Shown: positions 15,488 through 24,216, counted from the first letter of the stretch. The stretch: DNA of 33,338 nucleotides from a bacterium (GCA_004558955.1 SFZC01000005.1:1-33338), one strand, 5' to 3'. Made by a program: numbers and translations. Notes: generated by a model from the letters alone, not told the origin.

Positions 15488-17269
15488 TTAGTTACCTAAA
15501 AAAGTACGACTTGTGAATTTTGTAGCCAAAAATTCTCTACATTGAGGAATTGCTTGAACTTGAGGTATTTGAGCCACATTTTGGGCTTGAAAATCCGCAG
15601 TATTTTGAGTTGCAGGAGTTTGTTGTGCTGCTGTTGCTTTTTGAGCAGCGGCTTTTGCAGCCTCTTGCTTTGCCATACGGCGTTTAGTAAACATAATATT
15701 CAATCTCGGAATACCGATACCCAATACCAAACCTGAATATGCATATCCCGCAAGTTGTGCAATAGTCAAATGGCGTAACGTTTTCTTGGTTGCACTGTCA
15801 GCCAATTTGACCATATTAGTATAAGATAACGCTTTGCCTGATTCGTCAAAAGCTTTTTTACCAAGATGTTTCAACAAAATTTCATCTCTTGTTTTCAAGA
15901 CCGAACCCGTAATCCAGTTCAACGCACCTTTTCCGCTTTTCTTGATTAAAGATTTGTCAAAAGATTGTGCAACAAGTTTTTGAACAAAATTGCCCAATAG
16001 CAACCAGTTTGCAAAGCCTAAAATATCTTTAAATGAGGCTTCTTTCAGTTCGTTATCGTTTCTTGCCGATAAAAACCTTGACATAATTGTCACGCCGTAA
16101 ATAAACTTAAATTGGTTGATTGTCGGAGACAGGCCTTTAAATTGAAGGTTTTTCATCAAGTTTTTAGGATTTCCGATAGTTGCCATAACACCTGCACCGA
16201 ATAATAAGGCGACGACTGCTTTTTTAACCTTAAATCCGAAAGATTTATCTTCTTCACCACCACCAACAAAGTTGCTATTTCCTGTTTTTAGTTTTGTCAA
16301 ATACATATTAAGCGGTTGAGCGGAAATACCAACTGCAGAAGCAATACCGATACCTATCAAAGAACGTTTCAAGTTCATTGCTTTCAACGCCTTTAAGAAG
16401 ACGTTATCCGCAACATCGGTTGATTTTTGGAAGGCTTCAATAACTTTATCTTTTGAGAAAACTTTACCTAATTTATACAAGTTTTCCACAACTGAATCAA
16501 TAGAATAACGTGAAGAATGAGGTCTTTCCCCCGGTTTTGCGACTATACGATAAGTGTTTTCAAGTCCTGTATCGGAAGCAAGAATTGTTCTGATATTATT
16601 TGCAGCCTCTTTTGATAATTTCGAACCGCCTTTTTTAATTTCCTGTTCTAAAATTTTAACGGCATCTTCAACGGAATTGTCACTAAAACCTTTCCAAATA
16701 TTTGCTTTCGGATTTTTTTCGTCAATTCCTTTCAAAGCCTCATAATTTTTCAAAGTTTCAGTTAAATATTCACGCAACGGATTAGCGGAAGGATTGCCTG
16801 CTGCCGCTTTCAACTTATCTGCATAAATTTTACCTTGCAAATCAATGGTTTCAGAATCCGCAAAGATAGAATTTACCTTAACATCGTCTTTTCCTAAATT
16901 ATAGGCTCCGTTAATACCCGTAGCAAGCATTAAACCTGCCAAAGTACCGTATAAACCAATCATTGAATGGTTTGCGTTACCAAAACCTTCACGTCTTAGG
17001 GTTTCAACACCTGCGTTAGCACCACGAGAAAAATCTGTAATTGTTCTTGGAGCAACCATAAAACCTAAGTCAACAAGATTTGCACCCCACGCTTGGTTGG
17101 TATCCAAAAATCGACAGAACAAGTCAAATCCACCCGTAAAATTTGGATTTGCAGACGTATTAGCGGTTGTTGCCGTTGTTGGGGGTGTTTGGGTATTGTT
17201 TCTTCTTTCTACGTTTGCTTTTCTTAACTGAGGTATATTTAATTGTCTAATGTCGCTTTCGATTTTCAT
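15488..17269 (-). CDS. Large membrane protein of unknown function (paralog 2)
   Basis: 593 aa, not recognised. Low-complexity N-terminus (Asn, Thr, Pro, Gln) with an NFTGGF motif, then hydrophobic segments at about residues 100-120, 305-325, 345-365 and 505-525. These are separated by charged helical regions. The C-terminal tail is Ala/Gln/Pro rich. It is a collinear paralog of the upstream 563-aa protein: both share an A-Q-P-x-N motif (here near residue 316) and a later S-R-(x)n-N-E-L-(K/R)-E-(A/S) block near 405. Start at 17269 behind AAAGG; 24 nt downstream of its paralog, so one operon. Probably restricted to this lineage, an inference. Confidence 0.8.
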   Translation of the reverse strand: MKIESDIRQLNIPQLRKANVERRNNTQTPPTTATTANTSANPNFTGGFDLFCRFLDTNQAWGANLVDLGFMVAPRTITDFSRGANAGVETLRREGFGNANHSMIGLYGTLAGLMLATGINGAYNLGKDDVKVNSIFADSETIDLQGKIYADKLKAAAGNPSANPLREYLTETLKNYEALKGIDEKNPKANIWKGFSDNSVEDAVKILEQEIKKGGSKLSKEAANNIRTILASDTGLENTYRIVAKPGERPHSSRYSIDSVVENLYKLGKVFSKDKVIEAFQKSTDVADNVFLKALKAMNLKRSLIGIGIASAVGISAQPLNMYLTKLKTGNSNFVGGGEEDKSFGFKVKKAVVALLFGAGVMATIGNPKNLMKNLQFKGLSPTINQFKFIYGVTIMSRFLSARNDNELKEASFKDILGFANWLLLGNFVQKLVAQSFDKSLIKKSGKGALNWITGSVLKTRDEILLKHLGKKAFDESGKALSYTNMVKLADSATKKTLRHLTIAQLAGYAYSGLVLGIGIPRLNIMFTKRRMAKQEAAKAAAQKATAAQQTPATQNTADFQAQNVAQIPQVQAIPQCREFLATKFTSRTFLGN

Positions 17270-17293
17270 TATTTTACTAACCTTTAAATTTTT

Positions 17294-18985
17294 CTACTTT
17301 AAAAAAGAGTTAAATGTTGCTGAATCCTTTTCCATATATTTTTGGGTAAATGTTGTTGAGGAATTTCTCTGACCGCCTGCCGTTACTGGAGTTTGAGTAG
17401 CCTTCATTTGTTGTTTTTTGTTCGTTTGCGTTCTTGTATATAGCGGAATAAAGATACCGAGAGCAATCAAAGAGAACGCAAAGTTACCGAATTGGCACAA
17501 GCCACGCAAATTTCTTGCCTTTTTATTTAATGCCTTATCTGTAATCGCAGATAATTCATCTGTTGATTTAATCTTGGTATGCTTAGCCCAATTCCAGAAT
17601 TTTTTAAGCGGATTTGCGTTAGCATCAACATTTTGAAGTCTGTTTAATAATTTGATACCGTCTTTGTTATGTTTTTCAAGGTAAGTTGCAATACCTTTTG
17701 CCGCATAATCACCTAAGAAATAGAAGCTTGAGAAGGTTGCAATATCACGAATTGTACTTTCTCTCAATTCGTTAGAATCTTCAGCGGCTGCAATACGGCT
17801 TGAGAAGGTTGCTGCCGAGATAATTCTTGCCTGATCCATTGTAGGGAAGATATTTTTGAATTGGAACAATCTAAATGACGGCTTATCCATAAGCATTGAT
17901 AAACCTGCAACACCACACATCAACGGAACGGCTACAAATTTTTGGGCAGTAAGTTTTACTTTTTCTTGCGGTGTCAAAATTCTTTCTTGGTCATCATTGT
18001 AAATCGGAGCACCTTTTTTACCTGTCAAATGGTGAGTAATCCATCTGTTAATAGGTTGTGCGGCAATCGCCAACGGAATAATCAAGCCCAAACCTGCAAT
18101 ACTTTTTGCATTAACCAAATGTTTTGATTTTGCAAAATATTTTGCCAAATCATCAGCATTTTTGAATTTCGGAGTTTCTTTAACTACTCCTCTCAACACA
18201 TCATCGGCACTTTCACACAAGTGACCCAATGAACTTGAGAAGAAGCCTTTATCTCCGTTAAATCTGATATTTTCTGCAATACCTGTTTTTCTTACCAAAT
18301 ATTGATATAAATCTGTTTTTGCTGATTTGTCGCCTGATGCGATACTTTTTGCAGTTTCTTTTAATTTTGCAATATACTCTTCATCGTTTGCAAAAATGTC
18401 TTTAAATTTCTTCAAACCGCCTTTATCAATATCACCGTCAACACCTTCAACAGAGTCAAACATTGTTTTCAATGTATTAAATACTCTGTCTTCCTGAGTT
18501 GCCCCTTTGGCTTCGTTATAATATTTTTGAACCTTGTTAATAGAATCGCTGTTTGCCCAACTTCTAAACATTGAAGAGTCAGAGAATCTGCCCATTACAG
18601 GTTTTTGTAACAGATAAGCAACACCTTTAACAATAAAACTCGGAATTATACAGTTGATAAACAAACCTGAAGATTCACGTCTAAAGGCTTCAAAACCACC
18701 AAAAATGTTTAATTTACGTTCGTGAGTTTCGTTACCGTTTTCATCTTTTTTCTTTGATCCGATAAAGGTTTCAAAAAAGGTTCTAGGTAGAATTGCAGTT
18801 GACAAATCAAGCACCGTAACGTTAAGCATCGGATATTCTTCGCATCGTTGGAAGCCTTTGAGCGTTTTGTTCAATGCCCAATGACCAAACCCCGTGAAGC
18901 TTGTTTGATCCTTTTGTTTCAGTCCAACCCTTTTATTTGGGGTATATTGATTGTTTACACTACCTAATTCAACTTTATTTATCAT
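17294..18985 (-). CDS. Large membrane protein of unknown function (paralog 1)
   Basis: 563 aa, not recognised. Short N-terminus with a SFTGFGHW motif, then hydrophobic segments at about residues 115-135, 295-315, 345-365 and 505-525, with long charged helical stretches between. Shares with the next gene the motifs A-Q-P-I-N near residue 309, S-R-I-A-A-A-E-D-S-N-E-L-R-E near 400, and a final hydrophobic helix followed by a basic, Gln/Thr-rich tail. There is no enzyme motif and no classical signal peptide. The ATG at 18985 has only a weak Shine-Dalgarno but a TATAAT box about 35 nt upstream. First gene of the pair. Confidence 0.8.
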   Translation of the reverse strand: MINKVELGSVNNQYTPNKRVGLKQKDQTSFTGFGHWALNKTLKGFQRCEEYPMLNVTVLDLSTAILPRTFFETFIGSKKKDENGNETHERKLNIFGGFEAFRRESSGLFINCIIPSFIVKGVAYLLQKPVMGRFSDSSMFRSWANSDSINKVQKYYNEAKGATQEDRVFNTLKTMFDSVEGVDGDIDKGGLKKFKDIFANDEEYIAKLKETAKSIASGDKSAKTDLYQYLVRKTGIAENIRFNGDKGFFSSSLGHLCESADDVLRGVVKETPKFKNADDLAKYFAKSKHLVNAKSIAGLGLIIPLAIAAQPINRWITHHLTGKKGAPIYNDDQERILTPQEKVKLTAQKFVAVPLMCGVAGLSMLMDKPSFRLFQFKNIFPTMDQARIISAATFSSRIAAAEDSNELRESTIRDIATFSSFYFLGDYAAKGIATYLEKHNKDGIKLLNRLQNVDANANPLKKFWNWAKHTKIKSTDELSAITDKALNKKARNLRGLCQFGNFAFSLIALGIFIPLYTRTQTNKKQQMKATQTPVTAGGQRNSSTTFTQKYMEKDSATFNSFLK

Positions 18986-19328
18986 ACTTAATTTCTATTT
19001 CTTTGCCGAATATGATTTAATTATACTAAAAACACATGTATAACAAAATCCCTGATAAAAAAAAATTGCCCCCTAAAGGTCAAATGTAAAATTAATGTAA
19101 AGATAACCTAACGAGTTTTTTCTAAAAATAGAGATTTTTAAATCAAAATTTTTAAATTTTTAGCAAAAAATCGAAAACTTTGAGTGAAAAAGTGTATTTT
19201 TTACAAAATTTTGTTTAAAATTAATTGTAAAATTTTGTTAAGATTTTAAATATAAAGACTAAAGTTTTATTAAAAATCTCCGATATACACCATGTGGTTA
19301 CGAAAATTAAACAATGAAAGAGGTCAAA
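18986..19328. other. AT-rich divergent intergenic region
   Basis: About 340 nt, extremely AT-rich, between the membrane-protein pair (leftward) and a small gene (rightward). It carries two copies of ACAAAATTTTG-like sequence (about 19203 and 19228) and homopolymeric A and T tracts typical of bent DNA. I see no gene. Confidence 0.5.
19020..19046 (-). promoter_or_regulatory. Promoter candidate for the membrane-protein pair
   Basis: Minus strand TTGTTA (19046-19041) and TATAAT (19025-19020), spacer 15 nt, shorter than ideal. The -10 match is perfect and lies about 35 nt before the ATG. Confidence 0.45.
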
Positions 19329-19550
19329 ATGGCAGTAAAAAAAGAAGAACAATTATTTGAATTCACACCTAAGGGTTTGCAAGAAGTTAATTCAATTATT
19401 ATGGTTTCAAAAAATAAAGCCGTACAAGAGGCTGACATAAAAAATGTTATTCAAATTCTTGACGAAAACGGAACAGACGATATTTCCTGCACGATGGACA
19501 AATTCGTTGAAATTTTTGACAAAAACGGACTTGCAGGATTTATTATGTAA
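19329..19550 (+). CDS. Small acidic protein of unknown function
   Basis: 73 aa from the ATG at 19329, which has an AAGAGG Shine-Dalgarno; an in-frame ATG at 19314 is less well placed. Hydrophilic, charged, mixed helix; motifs such as LFEFTPKGLQEVNSIIMVSK and IQILDENGTDDISCTMDKFV do not match a family I know. It is monocistronic, closed by a strong terminator. Confidence 0.65.
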   Translation: MAVKKEEQLFEFTPKGLQEVNSIIMVSKNKAVQEADIKNVIQILDENGTDDISCTMDKFVEIFDKNGLAGFIM

Positions 19551-19577
19551 GAATTTTGGATAAGTATGAAAAAGTAT

Positions 19578-19617
19578 AGAAGATGTAATTTATTATTAAT
19601 TACATCTTCTTTGTTTT
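19578..19617 (+). terminator. Rho-independent terminator
   Basis: Perfect 13-bp stem AGAAGATGTAATT / AATTACATCTTCT with a 7-nt loop, followed by TTGTTTTG. It ends the 73-aa gene. Confidence 0.85.
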
Positions 19618-19651
19618 GATAATGTTTAAAATTTTATGCTACTATAAAACT

Positions 19652-20584
19652 ATGCAAGAATTTAAACATTATACAGTTATGAAAAATGAAGCCGTTGATG
19701 CTCTTGAATGCAAAGACGGACTTATTTATGCGGATTGCACGCTTGGCGGAGGCGGTCACAGTGAACTTATATTAAAAAGGATTTCCCCAAACGGAAAACT
19801 TGTCGCCTTTGATATTGACCAAGATGCGATAGATGCAGCATCCGAAAAATTGAAGGATTATGACAATTTAATAATAGTAAAAGAATCTTACACAAATATT
19901 AAAAAAGTTTTCAAATCTTTGAATATAGAAAAAATTACTGGTGGAGTTCTGTTTGACTTGGGAGCGTCATACCACCAATTAACAAAACAGGAACGAGGTT
20001 TTTCGTTTTCAAAAGAAGCACCACTTGATATGAGATTTAACATGAGTTCTGATTTCAGTGCTTATGATGTTGTAAATTCTTACTCGGAAGACGAATTGGT
20101 CAAAATCTTTTCAGAATACGGGGAAGAGCGGTTTTCAAAAAGAATTGCAAAAGCGATTGTTACAAAACGGAAACAATTACCGATAAAAACAACGACCGAA
20201 TTAGCAAAATTAATCATAGATGCAACACCGAGAGTAAAGAGTTCAATTCACCCTGCGACAAGGGTTTTCCAAGCAATAAGAATTGAAGTAAATCAAGAGT
20301 TACAAAATGTTAAAGATACATTAGAAAATGTATTGGATTTATTAGACGTTGGTGCTATAATAAGTGTAATAAGTTTTCACTCTCTTGAGGATAGGGTAGT
20401 TAAACAGTTTATGAAATATCACTCAACCAAGTGTCACTGCGACAAGACACAAATGATTTGTAATTGTCCGCCCCCGAGGTTAGAGTTAGTAAACAAAAAA
20501 CCTATAACTGCAACAGAGCAAGAGTTGGAGGAAAATGCACCATCAAGAAGTGCCAAACTAAGGGTAGCTAGGTGCATAAGGTAA
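19652..20584 (+). CDS. rsmH: 16S rRNA (cytosine(1402)-N(4))-methyltransferase
   Basis: RsmH (MraW) methylates N4 of C1402 in the ribosomal decoding centre using S-adenosylmethionine. The SAM-binding loop DCTLGGGGHSELIL follows the typical start (FKHYTVMKNEAVDAL), with FDIDQDA, FDLGASYHQL, GFSFSKEAPLDMRFN and VISFHSLEDRVVK in order. The ATG at 19652 gives 310 aa and aligns with the normal N-terminus; the frame is open upstream to 19616 but that overlaps the terminator. There is no Shine-Dalgarno, and a TATAAA-like box lies just before the ATG, so the message may be leaderless. Followed by the ftsL-like gene, as in division/cell wall clusters. Confidence 0.95.
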   Translation: MQEFKHYTVMKNEAVDALECKDGLIYADCTLGGGGHSELILKRISPNGKLVAFDIDQDAIDAASEKLKDYDNLIIVKESYTNIKKVFKSLNIEKITGGVLFDLGASYHQLTKQERGFSFSKEAPLDMRFNMSSDFSAYDVVNSYSEDELVKIFSEYGEERFSKRIAKAIVTKRKQLPIKTTTELAKLIIDATPRVKSSIHPATRVFQAIRIEVNQELQNVKDTLENVLDLLDVGAIISVISFHSLEDRVVKQFMKYHSTKCHCDKTQMICNCPPPRLELVNKKPITATEQELEENAPSRSAKLRVARCIR

Positions 20585-20618
20585 CAGAACAGAGTTTATT
20601 TGGTAGGTAGTTTCGGGA

Positions 20619-21098
20619 ATGAATTTAAGTTCAGCAAGAGTAAAAATAGAGCAAACAGAAGAGTTTAATACAAGCAGATACGGTACAAACGAAATTAAAA
20701 GAGAAAATATCGTTATTGACGGAGGTTTTCCGCAAGAAAGACCTTTAACCGTTCAAGAAATGTTTGTAAGAAGAATTAACAAAGCCTTAGGTTTTTGTAT
20801 TACTGTTGCGATTGGAGTAACTTTCATAAGTTATTACACCGCAATGAATTGTGAAGCGAAATTAAACAAACTCGACAGCGAAATTGTCAGATTGAACGCT
20901 GAAAACCAAGATTTGCAATCAGAACTGGACAAATATAAATCATTCAACAACGTTGACAACCAAGTTGAAGAGTTCAAATTATTAAAAAAGGCTGATAAAG
21001 TACTTGAAATCACCGCATTAAATACCGAAGGCACAAAATCACTTGTTGCAAATAATAAACCGATTAAAAACAATTTTGATTGGGCTATCGGGTATTAA
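20619..21098 (+). CDS. ftsL: FtsL-like bitopic cell-division protein
   Basis: 159 aa. A cytoplasmic N-terminal stretch of about 50 residues, one membrane helix (about residues 57-75, LGFCITVAIGVTFISYY), then a leucine-rich coiled coil (LNKLDSEIVRLNAENQDLQS) and a polar tail. That is the architecture of FtsL/FtsB divisome proteins, and it directly follows rsmH as ftsL does in dcw clusters. Primary sequence similarity in this family is low, so the call rests on architecture and position. Unlike classical clusters, no ftsI or mur gene follows: a terminator closes the pair. Confidence 0.75.
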   Translation: MNLSSARVKIEQTEEFNTSRYGTNEIKRENIVIDGGFPQERPLTVQEMFVRRINKALGFCITVAIGVTFISYYTAMNCEAKLNKLDSEIVRLNAENQDLQSELDKYKSFNNVDNQVEEFKLLKKADKVLEITALNTEGTKSLVANNKPIKNNFDWAIGY

Positions 21099-21132
21099 AG
21101 GAAACATCATAATATTAAAATAAATACAAAAG

Positions 21133-21163
21133 AAAAATATCAGTTGAAAAAACTGATATTTTT
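21133..21163 (+). terminator. Rho-independent terminator after rsmH-ftsL
   Basis: Perfect 13-bp AT-rich stem AAAAATATCAGTT / AACTGATATTTTT with loop GAAAA, ending in a T6 run, 35 nt after the ftsL-like stop. Confidence 0.85.
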
Positions 21164-21185
21164 TGTGTATCAAAATAATGAATAT

Positions 21186-21442
21186 AAACAGATTCCGGCT
21201 CGGATTTCGGAATGACTATTTGGCGAGCCAACCATGATATTGCCTGATACATAAAATTACGCCGTCGGCGTAACAACGCAAACCAACCTAGCAAAAGTTT
21301 TATCCTCAGGTAATGTCTGTTTTCTGATTCTTGTGCAAGTATGCCCAACCGACATTTTGCTCAAACTTTCGCCATTCTAAAACTTAGAAAATTTATGCGA
21401 ACCAAGGGAGTATTTAATTTTCTTGTTATTCAGAATCTGTTT
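21186..21442. mobile_element. MITE-like element with terminal inverted repeats (copy C)
   Basis: About 257 bp bounded by a perfect 10-bp inverted repeat: AAACAGATTC (21186-21195) and GAATCTGTTT (21433-21442). Inside are a hairpin TTACGCCG / CGGCGTAA (21257-21273), the shared module GCAAGTATGCCCAACCGACA (from 21335) and an end segment (CTAAAACTTAGAAAATTTA to the terminus) that is highly similar to 3526-3595. There is no ORF of note. It occupies the spacer between the ftsL-like gene and the HD-GYP gene; the remaining 21443-21580 is AT-rich leader. Confidence 0.6.
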
Positions 21443-21580
21443 CCTATTTTATAGACTAATTACAACAACTTTTGTTTGAAAAACCCCATACTAAAGTATG
21501 AAGTTTTTAGATTTAGATTAAAGTTTTAAAAATAATTGCCGTATATAATAGTAGTTAGGCATGCAGTAAAAGGAAAATTT

Positions 21581-22822
21581 ATGAACAACGATGAGAAGAA
21601 AAAGCTTACAGGGGTTTCATTATTTGGTCAAAATGAACAAATTACGGGAACTGACCCGATAGAAGAAATGTTTGCTCTTAATTTGGGTGATTTTATATCT
21701 GAATCATTGATTTCTGAAGATTTAGCAAAAAAAATCAGCATTACGGCAAGCAAAAAAGAAAGATTACAAAATCAGCTTTTAGAACTTATTGATATATATT
21801 CATCAAAAAATACTCTATGCGTTTTGAATTTTACGCAAGGCGAAGAACAGGCTATTTATACATCAATAGCAAAATCTATTGTTGAAATGATTGAAGTTGA
21901 GGCTTGTTCAATTTATCTTGTTAAAAATGACGAAATTAAGCAAGTAGGAAGTTCAAACGACCAAAACGAAACAATAAATCTCTCAATTACCGATTTGTTA
22001 CATAATGACATTATTGAAAAAGATAATTGCACATACATTTCAATGAGAGGTTCGGCTCTTCCTGTCGGCGTTATTGAAATTAAAGACAACAAAAAGACTG
22101 ACGAAGATTACACAGATTTGGTAATAAGTATTGCAAACCTTCTCGGTACAACGATTTCCCTACAAAATGAAATCGAAAACGTTAACCATATTCTTGCAAT
22201 ACCTGAAACTACCGAAATCGAACTTAAACAGTCAAGAGCCGAATTGACAGCACTAATCGGTGATTTGTGTGATTATCAACAAAATTTTGTAGAAGCATTA
22301 GCAAGTGCGGTTGATAAAAAAGGTCAATACACTGTTTCTCATTCAAGAAACACCGCAAAACTTGCAAGAAGTATTTGTAAAAAATTAGGTCTTAACGAAA
22401 AAACAACCGACCTTATTTACTATGCAGGTTTGTTGCAAAACATCGGTAAAATTACCTTACCTGAAAAAATATTTGCAAATAACGGGAAATTATCCCCTGA
22501 AGAATTACAAAAAATTCAAAGCCACGCAAACATTGGCGTTAACTTGTTAATGAACATAAACTTCTTATCAGAAGTTGTACCTTATATAACTTATCAAACC
22601 GAAAGAGTGAACGGTTCCGGAAAACCTGAAGGCTTAAAGGGCCAATCAATTCCGCTTGGTTCAAGAATTATAGCAGTTGCTGATGCATATTCGGCAATGA
22701 CCTCAGACAGACCGTACAGAAAAGCAATGCCCGCTGAAAAAGCCTTAGACATCATAACGTCCGAAGTAAACGAAAAATGGGACTCAGATGTTGTTAATGC
22801 ACTAATTCAAGTGACTAAGTAA
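21581..22822 (+). CDS. GAF plus degenerate HD-GYP domain protein
   Basis: 413 aa from the ATG at 21581 (AGGA Shine-Dalgarno, spacing 6; TATAAT at 21544). Residues about 70-205 look like a GAF sensor domain, followed by a helical linker and an HD-GYP domain (about 240-400), normally a cyclic-di-GMP phosphodiesterase. The fold signatures remain (HSRNTAKLA, SRIIAVADAYSAMTSDRPYR), but key residues are changed. The HD pair of LHDIGK is Q286-N287, the HH of HHER is Q339-T340, the following D is N344, and GYP is GKP. H254 and H315 are kept. It is therefore probably not an active phosphodiesterase; it may bind a nucleotide or protein partner. No membrane segment. Confidence 0.88.
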   Translation: MNNDEKKKLTGVSLFGQNEQITGTDPIEEMFALNLGDFISESLISEDLAKKISITASKKERLQNQLLELIDIYSSKNTLCVLNFTQGEEQAIYTSIAKSIVEMIEVEACSIYLVKNDEIKQVGSSNDQNETINLSITDLLHNDIIEKDNCTYISMRGSALPVGVIEIKDNKKTDEDYTDLVISIANLLGTTISLQNEIENVNHILAIPETTEIELKQSRAELTALIGDLCDYQQNFVEALASAVDKKGQYTVSHSRNTAKLARSICKKLGLNEKTTDLIYYAGLLQNIGKITLPEKIFANNGKLSPEELQKIQSHANIGVNLLMNINFLSEVVPYITYQTERVNGSGKPEGLKGQSIPLGSRIIAVADAYSAMTSDRPYRKAMPAEKALDIITSEVNEKWDSDVVNALIQVTK

Positions 22823-22850
22823 TCAGTAAAAGAATTTTCACTCATAAGCT

Positions 22851-22878
22851 AAAAGCGACACCAAAATGTCGCTTTTTT
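22851..22878. terminator. Bidirectional terminator between convergent genes
   Basis: Perfect 10-bp stem AAAAGCGACA / TGTCGCTTTT with loop CCAAAA and a T6 run rightward. It sits between the HD-GYP gene and the leftward dehydratase-family gene. Confidence 0.85.
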
Positions 22879-22902
22879 ATTATTCAAAACTTTGAAATTT
22901 TC

Positions 22903-23982
22903 TTATTTTGTCTCAATATACTCTACATTTGGAGTATATTCTGATTCGCTTTTGGAAATATTCAATTTATTCACGATATTTGCACGTTTTTTACGGAACA
23001 ACATATCAACAAAGGCTTCCAAACGAGTAACAAAACCTGCTTCACCTGTTTGTTCGTCAATAGTTAAATTCAACAAAGGTTTGTTAAATTGTTTTGCTCG
23101 TCTTGTAATACGTTCCACCATCAATGAATCAGGACCGCAACCAAACGCAGTAATCGTAATTACACCATCAATTTTGTTGTCCTTCATAAAATGACCTGCA
23201 GTACCTGTCATTTCGTCTTCATTAGCCCAGTATTTGTCATTACCCAAACTTGTAATACCTTCGTCAAGTTGTTCGTCAGATAATTGTAATGAAGTGCTAA
23301 CCTGTACGTCCATTTTTTCAAGTTTATCAAAAATCTTCATACAAACACGTTCGTCATAAATATTATATCCGTGACCAACCAAAGCAACAGAAATCGGATA
23401 TTCCTTAGCCTTGTTTGTTATAACAACTTTACCTTGTAATGCATAACTCAAAGCTTTTGTGTATGACATTCCTGATTTTGTCATAACGTGGAAATTGTTA
23501 TAACATCTCCAGCCAGCTTTTGAAGCCTTTTTGATTTTTTCCATATCAGTTATGCCGTAAGGTTTTACAGCTTCTGCTAAGAAATCATACAAGCCGTGAT
23601 TCTTTGCTGATTTGTCCAAAGTTGCTTCAATCATTGTAAACGGTTGTTTTACAACGTTTCTTACCAAATCCGGCAATCCTCTGATTTTTGAACAGTTATA
23701 AATCTTGTTATCAATAGATTGCAAAGATGGTACAAAAATTTTATCAACGCCTTTGTTTAACAAATTCAAAATATGCCCAATAAAAACTTTAATCGGCAGA
23801 CAAGTTTCGGTAACGACAAGTCCTGCACCTGCTGACATTGTTTGCTTTGTCGTAACGTCAGACAATACAATTTTTATACCTAAATCGTTAAAAAATCCGA
23901 AATAGAACGGATAATTATTGTAAAAAGACATTGCTCTCGGAATGCCTATAACTTTTTCTTCAACTACATTTGATTTTTGCAT
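22903..23982 (-). CDS. 2-hydroxyacyl-CoA dehydratase-family protein (DUF2229-like)
   Basis: 359 aa. The N-terminus (IGIPRAMSFYNNYPFYFGFF, then a NDLGIKIVLSD segment) is the signature of the DUF2229 domain, often annotated as acyl-CoA dehydratase activase-related. It is related to the D-component subunits of 2-hydroxyglutaryl-CoA dehydratase. Conserved Cys at about 61 (TETCLPIKV), 97 (YNCSKIRG) and in a late GCGPDS motif could ligate a [4Fe-4S] cluster. The usual BcrAD/BadFG-type ATPase activator is neither fused nor adjacent. Start behind AGGG with a promoter and operator-like dyad upstream. An anaerobic redox role is likely, the reaction unknown. Confidence 0.8.
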   Translation of the reverse strand: MQKSNVVEEKVIGIPRAMSFYNNYPFYFGFFNDLGIKIVLSDVTTKQTMSAGAGLVVTETCLPIKVFIGHILNLLNKGVDKIFVPSLQSIDNKIYNCSKIRGLPDLVRNVVKQPFTMIEATLDKSAKNHGLYDFLAEAVKPYGITDMEKIKKASKAGWRCYNNFHVMTKSGMSYTKALSYALQGKVVITNKAKEYPISVALVGHGYNIYDERVCMKIFDKLEKMDVQVSTSLQLSDEQLDEGITSLGNDKYWANEDEMTGTAGHFMKDNKIDGVITITAFGCGPDSLMVERITRRAKQFNKPLLNLTIDEQTGEAGFVTRLEAFVDMLFRKKRANIVNKLNISKSESEYTPNVEYIETK

Positions 23983-24014
23983 GCTTAAATCCCTAATTAA
24001 ATGTTACTACTTAT

Positions 24015-24055
24015 ATAATACTCCAAATAAAATTTTTTTGTCAGTGAGTGACAAA
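24015..24055 (-). promoter_or_regulatory. Promoter with overlapping 7-bp dyad operator
   Basis: Minus strand CTGACA (24044-24039), 18-nt spacer, TATTAT (24020-24015). A perfect dyad TTTGTCA-N5-TGACAAA (24037-24055) overlaps the -35 box, the expected place for a repressor site. Confidence 0.55.
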
Positions 24056-24216
24056 TTTATTACAATAAAATATTTATCTTAATATTTCTTCATATTTGAG
24101 CAAAAAAAAGCAATTTTCACAAACAAAAATCCTTTATTAAAATATAAGGAATATTTAGGATAATAATTTCTTACAGGAATAGGATAACAAAACAAATCAA
24201 TAGGGAGGACTGCTCA

